Under the pieces are notes generated by a model. It had not been told where the DNA came from. It made no database searches and worked only from the letters and a program-made list of their open reading frames with translations. Positions 1-7,831 of a stretch of 19,727 bases of DNA are shown piece by piece. How positions within the stretch are numbered: position 1 is the stretch's first letter; every line of letters begins with the position of its first letter. Origin of the DNA: Bordetella parapertussis (GTDB taxonomy: Bacteria > Pseudomonadota > Gammaproteobacteria > Burkholderiales > Burkholderiaceae); assembly GCA_945901665.1 (NCBI GenBank), contig CAMDLJ010000008.1, forward strand, positions 1 through 19,727, in the 5' to 3' direction. Both the position numbers and the translations under genes were made by a program.

Positions 1-287
1 TCAAAGATGTAAGCCAATTCTTTGGGGTGAAGTTGGGAGTGGATGGGCACAGCCACCAAGCCCGCATGCCAAATGGCCAGCAATGACTCCCAATAGGCGG
101 GGTGGTTGCGCATCACCAACCCCACCCGATCACCCGGTTGCAGGCCCAAGCCGAGCATGCCTGTGGCCATGGCAGACACTTGCTGGAGCAAAGCCGCATG
201 GTCCTTCAAGATCGTTTTTCCCCAAGCCAAGGCAGGGGCGTGCGGGTGTTCGCTGGCTGCGCGTTCGAGCAAATGGGCCAAATTCAT
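1..287 (-). CDS. AMP-dependent acyl-CoA synthetase/ligase, N-terminal part (runs off the left edge)
   Basis: Reading the minus strand from the ATG at 287 gives 95 codons that continue past the window edge. The peptide begins MNLAHLLERAASEHPHAPAL and contains GLGLQPGDRVGLVMRNHPAY followed by LLAIWHAGLVAVPIHSQL. This is the standard opening of ANL-superfamily acyl-CoA synthetases, with the GDRV turn and the alternation-of-access helix before the first AMP-binding motif. The ATP-binding and catalytic motifs lie outside the window, so the substrate cannot be read. A GGAG sequence sits about 8 nt before the ATG, which fixes the start. It lies 12 nt downstream of the Rieske oxygenase stop codon and is therefore probably in the same transcript. 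By inference it could activate an aromatic or carboxylic acid to its CoA thioester in the cytoplasm. A fatty-acid ligase is the main alternative. Confidence 0.85.
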   Translation of the reverse strand, partial: MNLAHLLERAASEHPHAPALAWGKTILKDHAALLQQVSAMATGMLGLGLQPGDRVGLVMRNHPAYWESLLAIWHAGLVAVPIHSQLHPKELAYIF

Positions 288-299
288 GGTTGCGCGCTC

Positions 300-1592
300 C
301 TAGGCTTTGCGGGGTATGACCACGCCGTCAAATTCTTTCATCGCCAGACCCAGCGCTTGCGAGGCCATGTCTCGCACAGCGGCAGGTTGTCCGGCTTGAA
401 AAATATACGATGTGTAAAACAGCTTTAAAGTGGGATGGGCCAAAATTTCTGCCTTGGAGCGACTTTGGGTGATTTGATCCCCATAGACCATGGGCAAAGG
501 CAGTTGCACATTGCGTGCCGGGTCGCGCAAGATGGCCTTGGGCTCACCCCCTTGGGCCACGGTGTCCATCTCCTGAAAGAATCTGCGTCGCATGGCCACA
601 ATGCCTCGGTCACTGGCGCTCAAGTTTTCAAGGCTGCGATCAGCGATTCGCCCTTGCCCCACCCAAGCCAAAAAATCTTGGTTCATCACGTGGGTGTCGA
701 TCCAGCGACCTTGCTCGTCTTTCACCGGGCCCCACCAGGTGGGGATGCGGGTCTGCACATAGGGTTCGCATTCGCGCGGCACACGGGTGTATTTCCAGGT
801 CACGCTCAAGGTGTTTTCGTCGTCAATCGGCACGCGCCATTCAAAGTGCTCGCCCAAAAAGAAGCCGTTGGGCCACAGGCATACCCGCCCCACGGTCCAG
901 GCTTGGTCGTCTTCGCTGGTTTCTTGTTTGACCCGGTGGTAGGTGAAGCCAAACTCAAACTCTTTGAAATCCAACTTCAAATGGGTGGCACCAAACCGAA
1001 CCTCTCCGGTGCGCTGTCGGTTGCCCCAGTTTTCGTGCATCCACTCAAAATGAACCGGGTCGATGGAGTTTTCTTGGCACTGAAACCAATTGCACGGCAC
1101 CTCCGAGAGCACCACTTGGGTAAAGCCGTTGTCCCACGAAAACGCCTCCCAATCGGGCAGCAAAGGTGCGGGTTGTGGCCCCATGTAGGCCCACAACATC
1201 CCGCCCTTGGCTTGAACCGGGTATGCCGTGAGTTGGACCCGCGCTTTGGCATCACGCTCCGGGTGGGCGGTGTCCTCAAACGGCTGATGAATACACGCAC
1301 CTTGTTGGTTGAATTGCCAGCCGTGATAGCTGCAACGCAAGCCCTGCGCCTCCACCATGCCAAAGCTCAAATCAGCGCGGCGGTGCGGGCATTGGCGCTG
1401 CACCAAACCATAGGTACCACTCAGGTCTTTGTAGAGCACCAAGTCTTCGCCCATCAGCCGAATCGGTTTGGTGCTGGCTTGGTCAAATTCAGACAAACCG
1501 GCAATCGGCATCCAATAGCGGCGCAACAAATCACCCATGGGGGTGCCCGGGCCCACGCGCACCAAGCTGTCGTTTTGCGCGGGGGTCAACAT
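300..1592 (-). CDS. Rieske non-heme iron oxygenase, alpha subunit (phthalate 4,5-dioxygenase/O-demethylase-like), copy 1
   Basis: A 430-residue oxygenase. The Rieske [2Fe-2S] ligands are visible as C68-P-H70 and C87-x2-H90. The mononuclear iron site follows as N175, D178-x2-H181-x4-H186 in ENSIDPVHFEWMHENW. This layout and length match the one-component alpha subunits of the phthalate 4,5-dioxygenase/vanillate demethylase type, which take electrons from a separate flavin-iron-sulfur reductase. No reductase is in the window. The start aligns residue for residue with the paralogue at 8810-10117, although no good ribosome binding site precedes it. In the first 92 residues the two paralogues share 72 identities by my count. 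It lies 49 nt after a Bug binding-protein gene and 12 nt before an acyl-CoA synthetase. Ring hydroxylation or O-demethylation of an aromatic acid is inferred; the substrate cannot be read from sequence. Confidence 0.93.
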   Translation of the reverse strand: MLTPAQNDSLVRVGPGTPMGDLLRRYWMPIAGLSEFDQASTKPIRLMGEDLVLYKDLSGTYGLVQRQCPHRRADLSFGMVEAQGLRCSYHGWQFNQQGACIHQPFEDTAHPERDAKARVQLTAYPVQAKGGMLWAYMGPQPAPLLPDWEAFSWDNGFTQVVLSEVPCNWFQCQENSIDPVHFEWMHENWGNRQRTGEVRFGATHLKLDFKEFEFGFTYHRVKQETSEDDQAWTVGRVCLWPNGFFLGEHFEWRVPIDDENTLSVTWKYTRVPRECEPYVQTRIPTWWGPVKDEQGRWIDTHVMNQDFLAWVGQGRIADRSLENLSASDRGIVAMRRRFFQEMDTVAQGGEPKAILRDPARNVQLPLPMVYGDQITQSRSKAEILAHPTLKLFYTSYIFQAGQPAAVRDMASQALGLAMKEFDGVVIPRKA

Positions 1593-1641
1593 CGGTGCAA
1601 ATCGCTGTGAAGGTGACGCCTCCCGTGCGCAGCCAGCCTCA

Positions 1642-2607
1642 TTACTCGGATTTGATGTTGGCCAATTTCACCGCGCGCTCGTATTTGCGAACGTTTTTCT
1701 TGATGATCTCGCCATACTCGTTGGCATTGCTGTAAATGATGGAAAAACCTGTTTCCTTGAATTTGGCCAAAAAGTCAGGGCTTTCAGTGGCTTGCTTGAC
1801 CGCGGCCTGAAGCTTGTTGACGATGGCAGGGGGAATGCCCGCTGGACCCAAGACACCTGTCTCGGCCTGGAAGTCGTAATCCTTGACCATTTCCGCCAAA
1901 GAGGGCGTGTCAGGGAAGCGCGACCAGCGTTTTCCACCGGTGACGGCCAATAAATTCAAAGTACCCGCACGGATATGCGGCGCCGAAGCGGTGAAAGCGG
2001 TCAACAAAATCGGTACGTCTCCGGCCAAAATAGCAGGCACAGACTGACCGCTGCCTTTGTAGGGGATGTGGGTAAAGTCCAAGCCGGCATCGGCCTTGAA
2101 GGCCTCCATGGAAATGTGGTGGATGCTGCCCACGCCCGAGGAACCGTAATTGACCTTGCCCGGGTTGGCTTTGGCCTCTTTGACCAGGTCTTGCAGGGTC
2201 TTGATGCCGGTCTTGGCATTGGCCACCAATAACAATGGCTCATAGGTCAAGCCTGATATGGGCGTCAAATCTTTGAAGGTGTCGTAGGGCATGCTTTTGA
2301 AAATATGTGGCGCAATGCCCAGTTGGCTGGTGTCACCCAGCATCAGGGTATAGCCATCGGCGGGCAATTTCACCAATTGAGCTGTGGCGCTCAAGCCACC
2401 CCCACCGGGCCGGTTTTCAACCACAAAAGGTTGACCCAGAATGTCAGTGAGTTTTTGGGCCAAAGCGCGGGCCACAAAATCGGGGCTGCCCCCCGCCACA
2501 TAGCCGACCAAAATTTTGACCGGTTTGACGGGGTAGTCTTGCGCCCAAGAAAGCACAGGCGACAGACAAACCAGGGCAATAGACAGGGTTTTGAGCAAAA
2601 GTTTCAT
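1642..2607 (-). CDS. Bug-family (TctC-like) periplasmic solute-binding protein 1
   Basis: A 321-residue protein with a cleavable signal peptide: K2 and K6, then a hydrophobic stretch, with likely cleavage after A22 in LSWAQ. The mature part opens YPVKPVKILVGYVAGGSPDF, the first-strand and ligand-loop region of the Bug/TctC family. It later has YGSSGVGSIHH and HIPYKGSGQSVPAILAGDVP, two further family signatures. Bug proteins capture carboxylates in the periplasm, usually for the tripartite tricarboxylate transporter (TctA and TctB). Neither membrane subunit is encoded here, so it must share one elsewhere or act as a sensor or orphan. An AGGA sequence about 8 nt upstream supports the start. It leads unit A and is divergent from the SDR gene, suggesting it captures the aromatic acid processed by the downstream oxygenase (inference). 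Confidence 0.93.
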   Translation of the reverse strand: MKLLLKTLSIALVCLSPVLSWAQDYPVKPVKILVGYVAGGSPDFVARALAQKLTDILGQPFVVENRPGGGGLSATAQLVKLPADGYTLMLGDTSQLGIAPHIFKSMPYDTFKDLTPISGLTYEPLLLVANAKTGIKTLQDLVKEAKANPGKVNYGSSGVGSIHHISMEAFKADAGLDFTHIPYKGSGQSVPAILAGDVPILLTAFTASAPHIRAGTLNLLAVTGGKRWSRFPDTPSLAEMVKDYDFQAETGVLGPAGIPPAIVNKLQAAVKQATESPDFLAKFKETGFSIIYSNANEYGEIIKKNVRKYERAVKLANIKSE

Positions 2608-2821
2608 GGGTCATCCTGGGTGAAGAAAAAGGGCGTCAAACACGGGCCGTGGTGGCTGAACAGGGGCAGCAGCCTGAGACCCAAGACCGGCGCAGATTAC
2701 ACCAAATCGCTTTGACCCTGGCGCCAAGCTTGCGAACCACAGTCGTGTGCACGACAGCGGCATGGAGATCGAGGGCGGTGTTGGTTACAGTCTTGATGCC
2801 CAAACCCCACCAGGAGCATTC
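2608..2821. promoter_or_regulatory. Divergent intergenic region between units A and B
   Basis: This 214-base stretch separates the divergent Bug 1 and SDR genes and is the longest gap between genes in the window. It must hold the unit A promoter and probably that of unit B. I see no convincing -35/-10 pair. An inverted repeat at 2742-2755 is listed separately, and the SDR ribosome binding site (AGGAG) lies just before 2822. An open frame runs upstream from the SDR to an ATG at 2747, but that start has no ribosome binding site and would put non-conserved residues ahead of the Rossmann fold. Confidence 0.55.
2742..2755. repeat. Short inverted repeat GTCGTG-TG-CACGAC in the divergent promoter region
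   Basis: Two perfect 6-bp arms are separated by 2 bp. The repeat sits 67 bp before the SDR start and about 135 bp before the Bug 1 start, a plausible place for an operator. No regulator gene is adjacent and no second copy was noticed. A site of this size can arise by chance in GC-rich DNA. Confidence 0.35.
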
Positions 2822-3643
2822 ATGGCCACCACCCCTCCAGCATCCAAGGCCATCATCTTGACCGGCGGCACCCGCGGCCTGGGCTGGGAGATGGCCGAGG
2901 CCTTGATCGACGCCGGGCACTGCGTGGTGATCACCGGTCAACAACATGGCCCCCACCTGGGTGCCTTGCAAGACCAGCTCAATCAACGCGCTGGCGCGGC
3001 GCGCGCCTTGGCCTTGCAAGCCGATGTGGGCCAATGGGCTGACTGTGAGCGGGTGGTCCAGCAAACCCTGGACACATTTGGCCGCATCGATGGCCTGGTC
3101 AACAACGCCGGCCTGGGCATGCGGGCCATCCGCGACAACTTTTTGCAAGAGCCGCCCTTGTTTTGGCAGGCAGCGCCGCAAGCCTTTGCCGACATCATTC
3201 AGACCAATGTGGTGGGCCCTTTTTTCATGGCGCGGGCCTGCGTGCCCCTGATGGTGGCGCAAGGTTTTGGCCGGGTGGTGAATGTCTCCACCAGCCAATC
3301 CACCATGGTGCGCACGGGCTACAGCCCCTATGGGCCCAGCAAAGCCGGGCTGGAAGCCTTGAGTGTGGTGTGGGCCAAAGATTTGGCAGGTACTGGTGTG
3401 ACGGTCAATGTATTGCTGCCTGGTGGGGCCAGTGCCACCGATATGCTCCCACCCAACACGCCCAAAGACAAACTGCTGCCGCCCCAACAAATGCGCGCAC
3501 CCATTGTGTGGCTGATGTCAGACGCCTCCAGTGCACACACCGGCGAGCGCTACAGCGCCAAAGATTGGCCCGAACATTTGAGCGATGAGGACGCCGCGAC
3601 CTGCGCGCGATCGGCCCACCAAGATCTACCGCACATCATGTGA
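2822..3643 (+). CDS. Short-chain dehydrogenase/reductase (SDR)
   Basis: A 273-residue classical SDR. The N-terminal cofactor motif is T14-G-G-x3-G19-x-G21 in ILTGGTRGLG. NNAG follows at 94-97, N129 is in the QTNVVG helix, and a serine-rich NVSTSQ segment at 154-159 precedes Y170-x3-K174. The catalytic serine, 156 or 158, is not certain. The chosen ATG at 2822 has AGGAG about 6 nt upstream; an in-frame ATG at 2747 has none. Such enzymes oxidise or reduce alcohol and ketone groups with NAD(P)(H) in the cytoplasm. It leads the plus-strand unit B but is separated from Bug 2 by 138 nt, so it could be transcribed apart. A role in re-aromatising a cis-dihydrodiol or reducing a ring-derived carbonyl is possible, but the sequence does not decide. 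Confidence 0.9.
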   Translation: MATTPPASKAIILTGGTRGLGWEMAEALIDAGHCVVITGQQHGPHLGALQDQLNQRAGAARALALQADVGQWADCERVVQQTLDTFGRIDGLVNNAGLGMRAIRDNFLQEPPLFWQAAPQAFADIIQTNVVGPFFMARACVPLMVAQGFGRVVNVSTSQSTMVRTGYSPYGPSKAGLEALSVVWAKDLAGTGVTVNVLLPGGASATDMLPPNTPKDKLLPPQQMRAPIVWLMSDASSAHTGERYSAKDWPEHLSDEDAATCARSAHQDLPHIM

Positions 3644-3781
3644 CAGTGATCTCCAAATTGATGACCAATCACACCGAGCAAAGGCGACAACGTTGCGGTT
3701 TACCCTGTTGAAGAAGGCTCGGGCTTGGGGTACCTTGGCATATTTAGAAAACTCTTTTTTTCGATCCAAGGACACCCCACC

Positions 3782-4786
3782 ATGCCCACTTCGAAATTTC
3801 TCTCCATGCGACTGGCTCAGGCTTGGCTTGTGCTGCTTGGCCTGATCAACATCCACGGAGCCAGCGCTCAAACACCTGCGGCTGACGCCAGCAACTACCC
3901 CAACCAACCGGTGAAACTCGTGGTGCCCTACCCACCGGGGGGCGGCGCTGATTTCTTGGCCCGTTTATTGGCTGAAAAGGCCCAAGCCAAATGGGGACAA
4001 ACGGTGATTGTGGAAAACCGATCCGGCGCTGGCGGCAATGTCGGTACCGAATCTGTTTTTCGCGCCAACCCCGATGGCTACACCTTGCTGTTCACCGCGC
4101 AACCGCCCTTGGTCGCGAATAAAAGCCTCTACGCCAAACTCAACTTTGACCCCGACATCATGACCCCGGTCTCGATCATGACCACGGGTTACAGCGTGTT
4201 GATGGTGCACCCCAAATTGCCGGTCAACAGCGTGGCTGAATTGATCGCCTATGCCAAGGCCAACCCCAACAAACTCAATTACGCATCGCAAGGCATTGGC
4301 AACGCCGCCCACTTGAGTGCAGAGCTTTTTTGCTCCATGGCGGGCATCAAAATGACCCATATTCCCTACAAAGGCACGGGCCCGGCGTTGGCCGATGCCT
4401 TGTCCGGTCAGGTCGAGGTTTATTTTGGCGAATTGGCCACCTCAGGCGTGCATGTGCGGGCGGGCAAGCTCAAGCTGCTGGCCGTGGGCGGTGAAAAGCG
4501 CTTGCCCGAGTACCCCCAGGTGCCCACGGTGGCTGAGTCTTTGCCCAAATACCTCGCCACGGTTTGGCAAGGCATGGTCGGCCCACCTGGCATGAACATG
4601 GCCATTTCGCGCAAATGGTCTGGCTTGGTCAACGAGGTGCTGAAAACCCCCGATGTGATGAAAAGGCTTCAGGACATGAGCATGATCCCTGCTGGCGGCA
4701 GCCCGGAAGACATGGCCCAGTTCATGCGGGAAGACCGTGAGCGCTGGAGCGCCGTGATCAAGGCCTCTGGGGCCAGGGCCGACTGA
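3782..4786 (+). CDS. Bug-family (TctC-like) periplasmic solute-binding protein 2
   Basis: A 334-residue protein when started at the ATG at 3782, which has AAGGA upstream and a good signal peptide. An in-frame ATG at 3725 would add 19 residues ahead of the signal and lacks a ribosome binding site. The signal peptide has R10 and a hydrophobic stretch with likely cleavage after A29 in GASAQ. The mature protein shows YPNQPVKLVVPYPPGGGADF, then NYASQGIGNAAH and HIPYKGTGPALADALSGQV, the characteristic Bug segments. It is clearly diverged from Bug 1 and keeps the canonical PPGGGAD loop where Bug 1 has AGGSPD, so the two probably prefer different carboxylates. It lies 32 nt before the second Rieske gene in the same direction. 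No TctA or TctB genes are nearby. Periplasmic capture of an aromatic or related acid is inferred. Confidence 0.93.
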   Translation: MPTSKFLSMRLAQAWLVLLGLINIHGASAQTPAADASNYPNQPVKLVVPYPPGGGADFLARLLAEKAQAKWGQTVIVENRSGAGGNVGTESVFRANPDGYTLLFTAQPPLVANKSLYAKLNFDPDIMTPVSIMTTGYSVLMVHPKLPVNSVAELIAYAKANPNKLNYASQGIGNAAHLSAELFCSMAGIKMTHIPYKGTGPALADALSGQVEVYFGELATSGVHVRAGKLKLLAVGGEKRLPEYPQVPTVAESLPKYLATVWQGMVGPPGMNMAISRKWSGLVNEVLKTPDVMKRLQDMSMIPAGGSPEDMAQFMREDRERWSAVIKASGARAD

Positions 4787-4818
4787 ATTCCTCCCATTGA
4801 GAACACCGATCCACCAAT

Positions 4819-6105
4819 ATGATCACCGCAGAAGACAACAAAAAACTCACGGGCGTGAGCGCCGGCACCCCCTTGCACGAGCCCCTCTCCAAATTTTGGT
4901 ACCCCGTGCTCCACGCCGCCCAATTGCAAGACCGCTGTACCCGCAAAATTCGCTTGTTGGGCGAGGACTTTGTCATCGCCAGAAATGGCGACACCTTGCT
5001 GGCGCTGGAGGAGAAATGTCCGCACCGACAATGCTCGCTCACCTTGGCGCGGGTCGAAGACAAAGGCTTGCGCTGCATTTACCACGGATGGCTGATGAGC
5101 CCGTTGGGCAAAGTCCTCGAAGCCCCCAACGAGCGCGAGCAAGGGGGGCGCCAACGCATTCGAATGCGCACTGCCGCTTTGCGCGAGGCGGGCGGCCTGA
5201 TTTGGATGAACATTTGCGCCGATGAAACACAGCGCGCGCCTTTCCCCGACCTGCCCTGGTTTCACCTGCCCGCCGAGCAGGTGGTGGTCGTTGATGCCAT
5301 GTGCCATTCCAATTGGGTGCAATCCTTGGAAGGGGCGATTGACTCCTCTCACTCTTCACATTTGCATTCCGACGAAATTGTCAGCAAAAAAGCCGGGGAC
5401 GTGAGCACCGCCGTGGGAGCAGGCATGCAACTGCAGTTCACCCGCCCATCCACCGACAAACACCCCCGCATTCAGGTGCGCGACACCGACTTTGGCTTCA
5501 TTTACGGCGCCTTGCGCATACCCACCGTGGACCCAGACAAATGGGTTTACATCCGAGCCTCGGCATTTGCCTTTCCCTCCTATGTGACCTTTCCGTCTGC
5601 CGATACGCTGGGCGACTTGCAGGTGTTTGTGCCGGTCGATGAAGACCACACGCATTTTTTCTACATCCGTTTTTCTACCCGCGATCCGCTGAATCAACTC
5701 AACTTGCCCGCATGGTCAGGCCTGGAGCCCGGCAAAGACGTCGACGAAAACGGTTTTTTGCGCGCTGCCGCCCTGCCCCTGTGGGGCCAAGACCGCCAGG
5801 CCATGGCGCAAGGCAAATCCTTCACGGGTCTCAAGGGTGTGAACTTGCAAGACATCGTGGTGCAAGAAAGCATGGGGACGATCGTGGACCGCACCAAAGA
5901 GAACCTGGGCCCTGCAGATTTGGCCATCGTTCACTTTCGCCGCCTGCTGCTGGAGACCGCAGCCGGAAAAGCCGCGGCCCAACCAGGCTTTGCCCCAGGC
6001 CTTTCTTACCAAGGCCTGAAGGCGCGCGACGGATTGCTGCCCATCAACCAAGATTGGACCGCGCTTTACCCCGCTGACAGCGTGCATTGGCAAGCCACGC
6101 CATGA
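4819..6105 (+). CDS. Rieske non-heme iron oxygenase, alpha subunit, copy 2 (divergent type)
   Basis: A 428-residue oxygenase. Rieske ligands are C67-P-H69 and C86-x2-H89, and the catalytic iron site is D175-x2-H178-x4-H183 in EGAIDSSHSSHLH. The IDSSH form of this motif is that of the phthalate 4,5-dioxygenase branch. The other two Rieske proteins here have the IDPVHFEWMH form, so this is a different subfamily and not a recent duplicate. An additional His181 lies between the two iron histidines. The gene starts 32 nt after Bug 2. Its stop overlaps the next gene's start (ATGA at 6102-6105), indicating translational coupling to an aldo/keto reductase. Electrons must come from a reductase outside the window. 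Hydroxylation or O-demethylation of an aromatic carboxylate is the likely reaction; the substrate is unknown. Confidence 0.93.
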   Translation: MITAEDNKKLTGVSAGTPLHEPLSKFWYPVLHAAQLQDRCTRKIRLLGEDFVIARNGDTLLALEEKCPHRQCSLTLARVEDKGLRCIYHGWLMSPLGKVLEAPNEREQGGRQRIRMRTAALREAGGLIWMNICADETQRAPFPDLPWFHLPAEQVVVVDAMCHSNWVQSLEGAIDSSHSSHLHSDEIVSKKAGDVSTAVGAGMQLQFTRPSTDKHPRIQVRDTDFGFIYGALRIPTVDPDKWVYIRASAFAFPSYVTFPSADTLGDLQVFVPVDEDHTHFFYIRFSTRDPLNQLNLPAWSGLEPGKDVDENGFLRAAALPLWGQDRQAMAQGKSFTGLKGVNLQDIVVQESMGTIVDRTKENLGPADLAIVHFRRLLLETAAGKAAAQPGFAPGLSYQGLKARDGLLPINQDWTALYPADSVHWQATP

Positions 6106-7154
6106 GCCTGCCCCCAGGCTTGGCCCAGCGACCCATTGGCAACACGGGCCTCAGCGCCTCAGTGCTGGGCTTTGGCACTGGTGACAACGCGGGCTTGATG
6201 GTCTTGGGCAGCGTGGCCGACCAACGCGAAGCCGTGGCCCAAGCCATTGGCGCGGGTGTGAACTACTTTGACACCTCACCCGACTATGGCCGTGGCCGCG
6301 CCGAAGAAAACCTGGGCCGCGCCCTCAAAGGACGGCGCCATGAGGTGCTCATCACCACCAAGGTTGAGGTCATGCCCGCCGACAGACATCGGTTGGTGAA
6401 AAAGGTTCACGAGTCGCTCAATGACTCCTTGCGCCGCTTGGGCACCGACCATGTGGACATTTTGATGATCCATAACCCGCCGTCGATGCACCACGATTGG
6501 CAACGCACCACCTGGGCCCCACTGATGGTGGATGACTATTTGCGCCCAGACGGCGCCTTGGCGGGTTTGAGCGAAGTGATTGCGGCAGGCAAAGTGCGCA
6601 TTGGCGGCATCGCCTGCGAAGAGGCCCACCCCAGCGCACTCGCACCCCTGGTGGCGCATCCAGCCGTGTCGATCCTCAATATCTGGCTCAACATGCTCAA
6701 CCCCTCATCCTTGTTGGACCCCAGCCCCACCCGGGTCAACGGTCCGGCGGACTACCGGGGCATGGCACGCATGGCGGCTGATCACGGTGTGGCCATTGCT
6801 GGGTTTCGCGCTTTGGGTGGGGGCGCATTGATGTCGGCTGCGGCCAACACCCTGACCCGACACCCGATCGCGGGTGGTGGCTTTACCCGCAATGCAGCGC
6901 AGTACAAGCGCGAAGTGGAATTGGCTGCGCGCTTGGTCACACGCCTGGGGATTCATGGCACCAATGCCATGGCCGCTTTGGCCTATCGCTTCAACATCAC
7001 CGACCCGCGCATCACCACCACCGTCGCAGGCTTTTCCGAGTTGTCGCATTTGCATGGTGCCATTGACGGGCTGCGCAAAGGTGCATTGAGCGCGGATGAA
7101 ATGCAATCCATCATGGACACATGGCACGAATTGTTTGCCTTGGATCCCGCCTGA
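6102..7154 (+). CDS. Aldo/keto reductase
   Basis: A 350-residue TIM-barrel oxidoreductase starting inside the stop codon of the Rieske gene (ATGA overlap). The AKR catalytic tetrad can be placed: D57 in NYFDTSPDYG, Y62, K87 in ITTKVEV and H124 in MIHNPP. The opening RPIGNTGLSASVLGFGTG is the usual AKR first strand. Length and the FDTSPDYGRGRAEENLGRAL segment resemble the D-threo-aldose/L-fucose dehydrogenase and pyridoxal 4-dehydrogenase group. AKRs act in the cytoplasm with NAD(P)(H) on aldehydes, ketones or sugars. Coupling to a Rieske oxygenase suggests it handles the oxygenase product or the aldehyde released by O-demethylation, but this is inference. Residues 123-150 contain an extra Met/His-rich loop, PPSMHHDWQRTTWAP, not placed in any named subfamily. 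Confidence 0.9.
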   Translation: MSLPPGLAQRPIGNTGLSASVLGFGTGDNAGLMVLGSVADQREAVAQAIGAGVNYFDTSPDYGRGRAEENLGRALKGRRHEVLITTKVEVMPADRHRLVKKVHESLNDSLRRLGTDHVDILMIHNPPSMHHDWQRTTWAPLMVDDYLRPDGALAGLSEVIAAGKVRIGGIACEEAHPSALAPLVAHPAVSILNIWLNMLNPSSLLDPSPTRVNGPADYRGMARMAADHGVAIAGFRALGGGALMSAAANTLTRHPIAGGGFTRNAAQYKREVELAARLVTRLGIHGTNAMAALAYRFNITDPRITTTVAGFSELSHLHGAIDGLRKGALSADEMQSIMDTWHELFALDPA

Positions 7155-7179
7155 ACTGAAATTCACCCCCCACATCACC

Positions 7180-7773
7180 ATGTCACTGCACACCACCATC
7201 AGCGGATTTCACCCCGTTCACTCATTTGCCAAGCTGTCCACATCGGTGATCAGCGACGCGCTGGATGCGCTGGGCGTTCATGGCCAATGCACGGGTATTC
7301 ACCCCCAAGCCACGGGGTCGTTCACCCCCTTTTGTGGTCGGGCTTTCACGGTGCAATTCTTGCCCTGCGGCACACCCGATGAGCGCACGCCTTCGGGTGG
7401 CATCGGTGACTATATTGACGACGTCCCCGAGGGCTACGTGATTGCCATTGACAACCGCGAGCGGTTGGACTGTTGCGTGTGGGACAGCCAAGTCAGCCAG
7501 CGTGCTTTGGCCCGGGGCGTGGTCGGCGTGGTGATCGATGGCGCATGCCGCCAAGACCCCGGTGATCAGCCCCAACTGCCCTTGCTGGCCCGAGGCCGCC
7601 AAGCAAGGCATGGCTCCAAACGGGTGCGGGTTGAGGCCTTTAACTTGGCGGTCGTCATCGGTGGCGTTCGGGTGGAGTGCGACGACTTGCTCTGCGCCGA
7701 TCAAAATGGTCTGGTTGTGATCCCGCGTGACTACATCCAAGCGGTTTGGAAACACATCCAAGCCCAGGCTTGA
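7180..7773 (+). CDS. RraA-fold protein 1, divergent active site (RraA/CHA-aldolase family)
   Basis: 197 residues, recognised by SVISDALDALGVHGQC, GDYIDDV, GVVGVVIDGACR and CADQNGLVVIP, which match the other two RraA-fold proteins in this locus in order and spacing. The active form of this family has G-x20-R-D-x2-E/D. Here the glycine position is S103 and R124 is followed by Q125 rather than Asp. The segment from R124 to P134 is one codon shorter than in the two relatives and unusually rich in Pro, Gln and Gly. Metal-dependent aldolase activity is therefore doubtful; the protein may be inactive, altered, or affected by paired indels. The ATG at 7180 aligns with the family N-terminus but has a weak ribosome binding site; an in-frame ATG at 7096 would overlap the preceding gene. 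It lies 25 nt after the aldo/keto reductase. Confidence 0.8.
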   Translation: MSLHTTISGFHPVHSFAKLSTSVISDALDALGVHGQCTGIHPQATGSFTPFCGRAFTVQFLPCGTPDERTPSGGIGDYIDDVPEGYVIAIDNRERLDCCVWDSQVSQRALARGVVGVVIDGACRQDPGDQPQLPLLARGRQARHGSKRVRVEAFNLAVVIGGVRVECDDLLCADQNGLVVIPRDYIQAVWKHIQAQA

Positions 7774-7831
7774 CCCACGACACCCTCGTTCGCACCGACT
7801 TTTTTCAGACCCTTTATTCCAATTTGTATCC

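Noticed and set aside
435..1610. Plus-strand open frame of 391 codons opposite Rieske copy 1, with a similar one at 8894-10018 opposite copy 3
   Set aside because: Their similarity to each other follows from the paralogy of the sense genes; neither has family motifs or a ribosome binding site.
2636..3490. Minus-strand open frame of 284 codons opposite the SDR
   Set aside because: The sense strand carries all the SDR motifs; the antisense product has none.
3644..3781. Possible promoter between the SDR and Bug 2 (AT-rich CATATTTAG near 3739)
   Set aside because: No -35 element at proper spacing was found, so it is not listed as a feature.
5335..5370. Extra His181 in the iron motif of Rieske copy 2 as a sign of an unusual metal site
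   Set aside because: The normal D-x2-H-x4-H ligands are all present, and the extra residue occupies a variable position of the motif.
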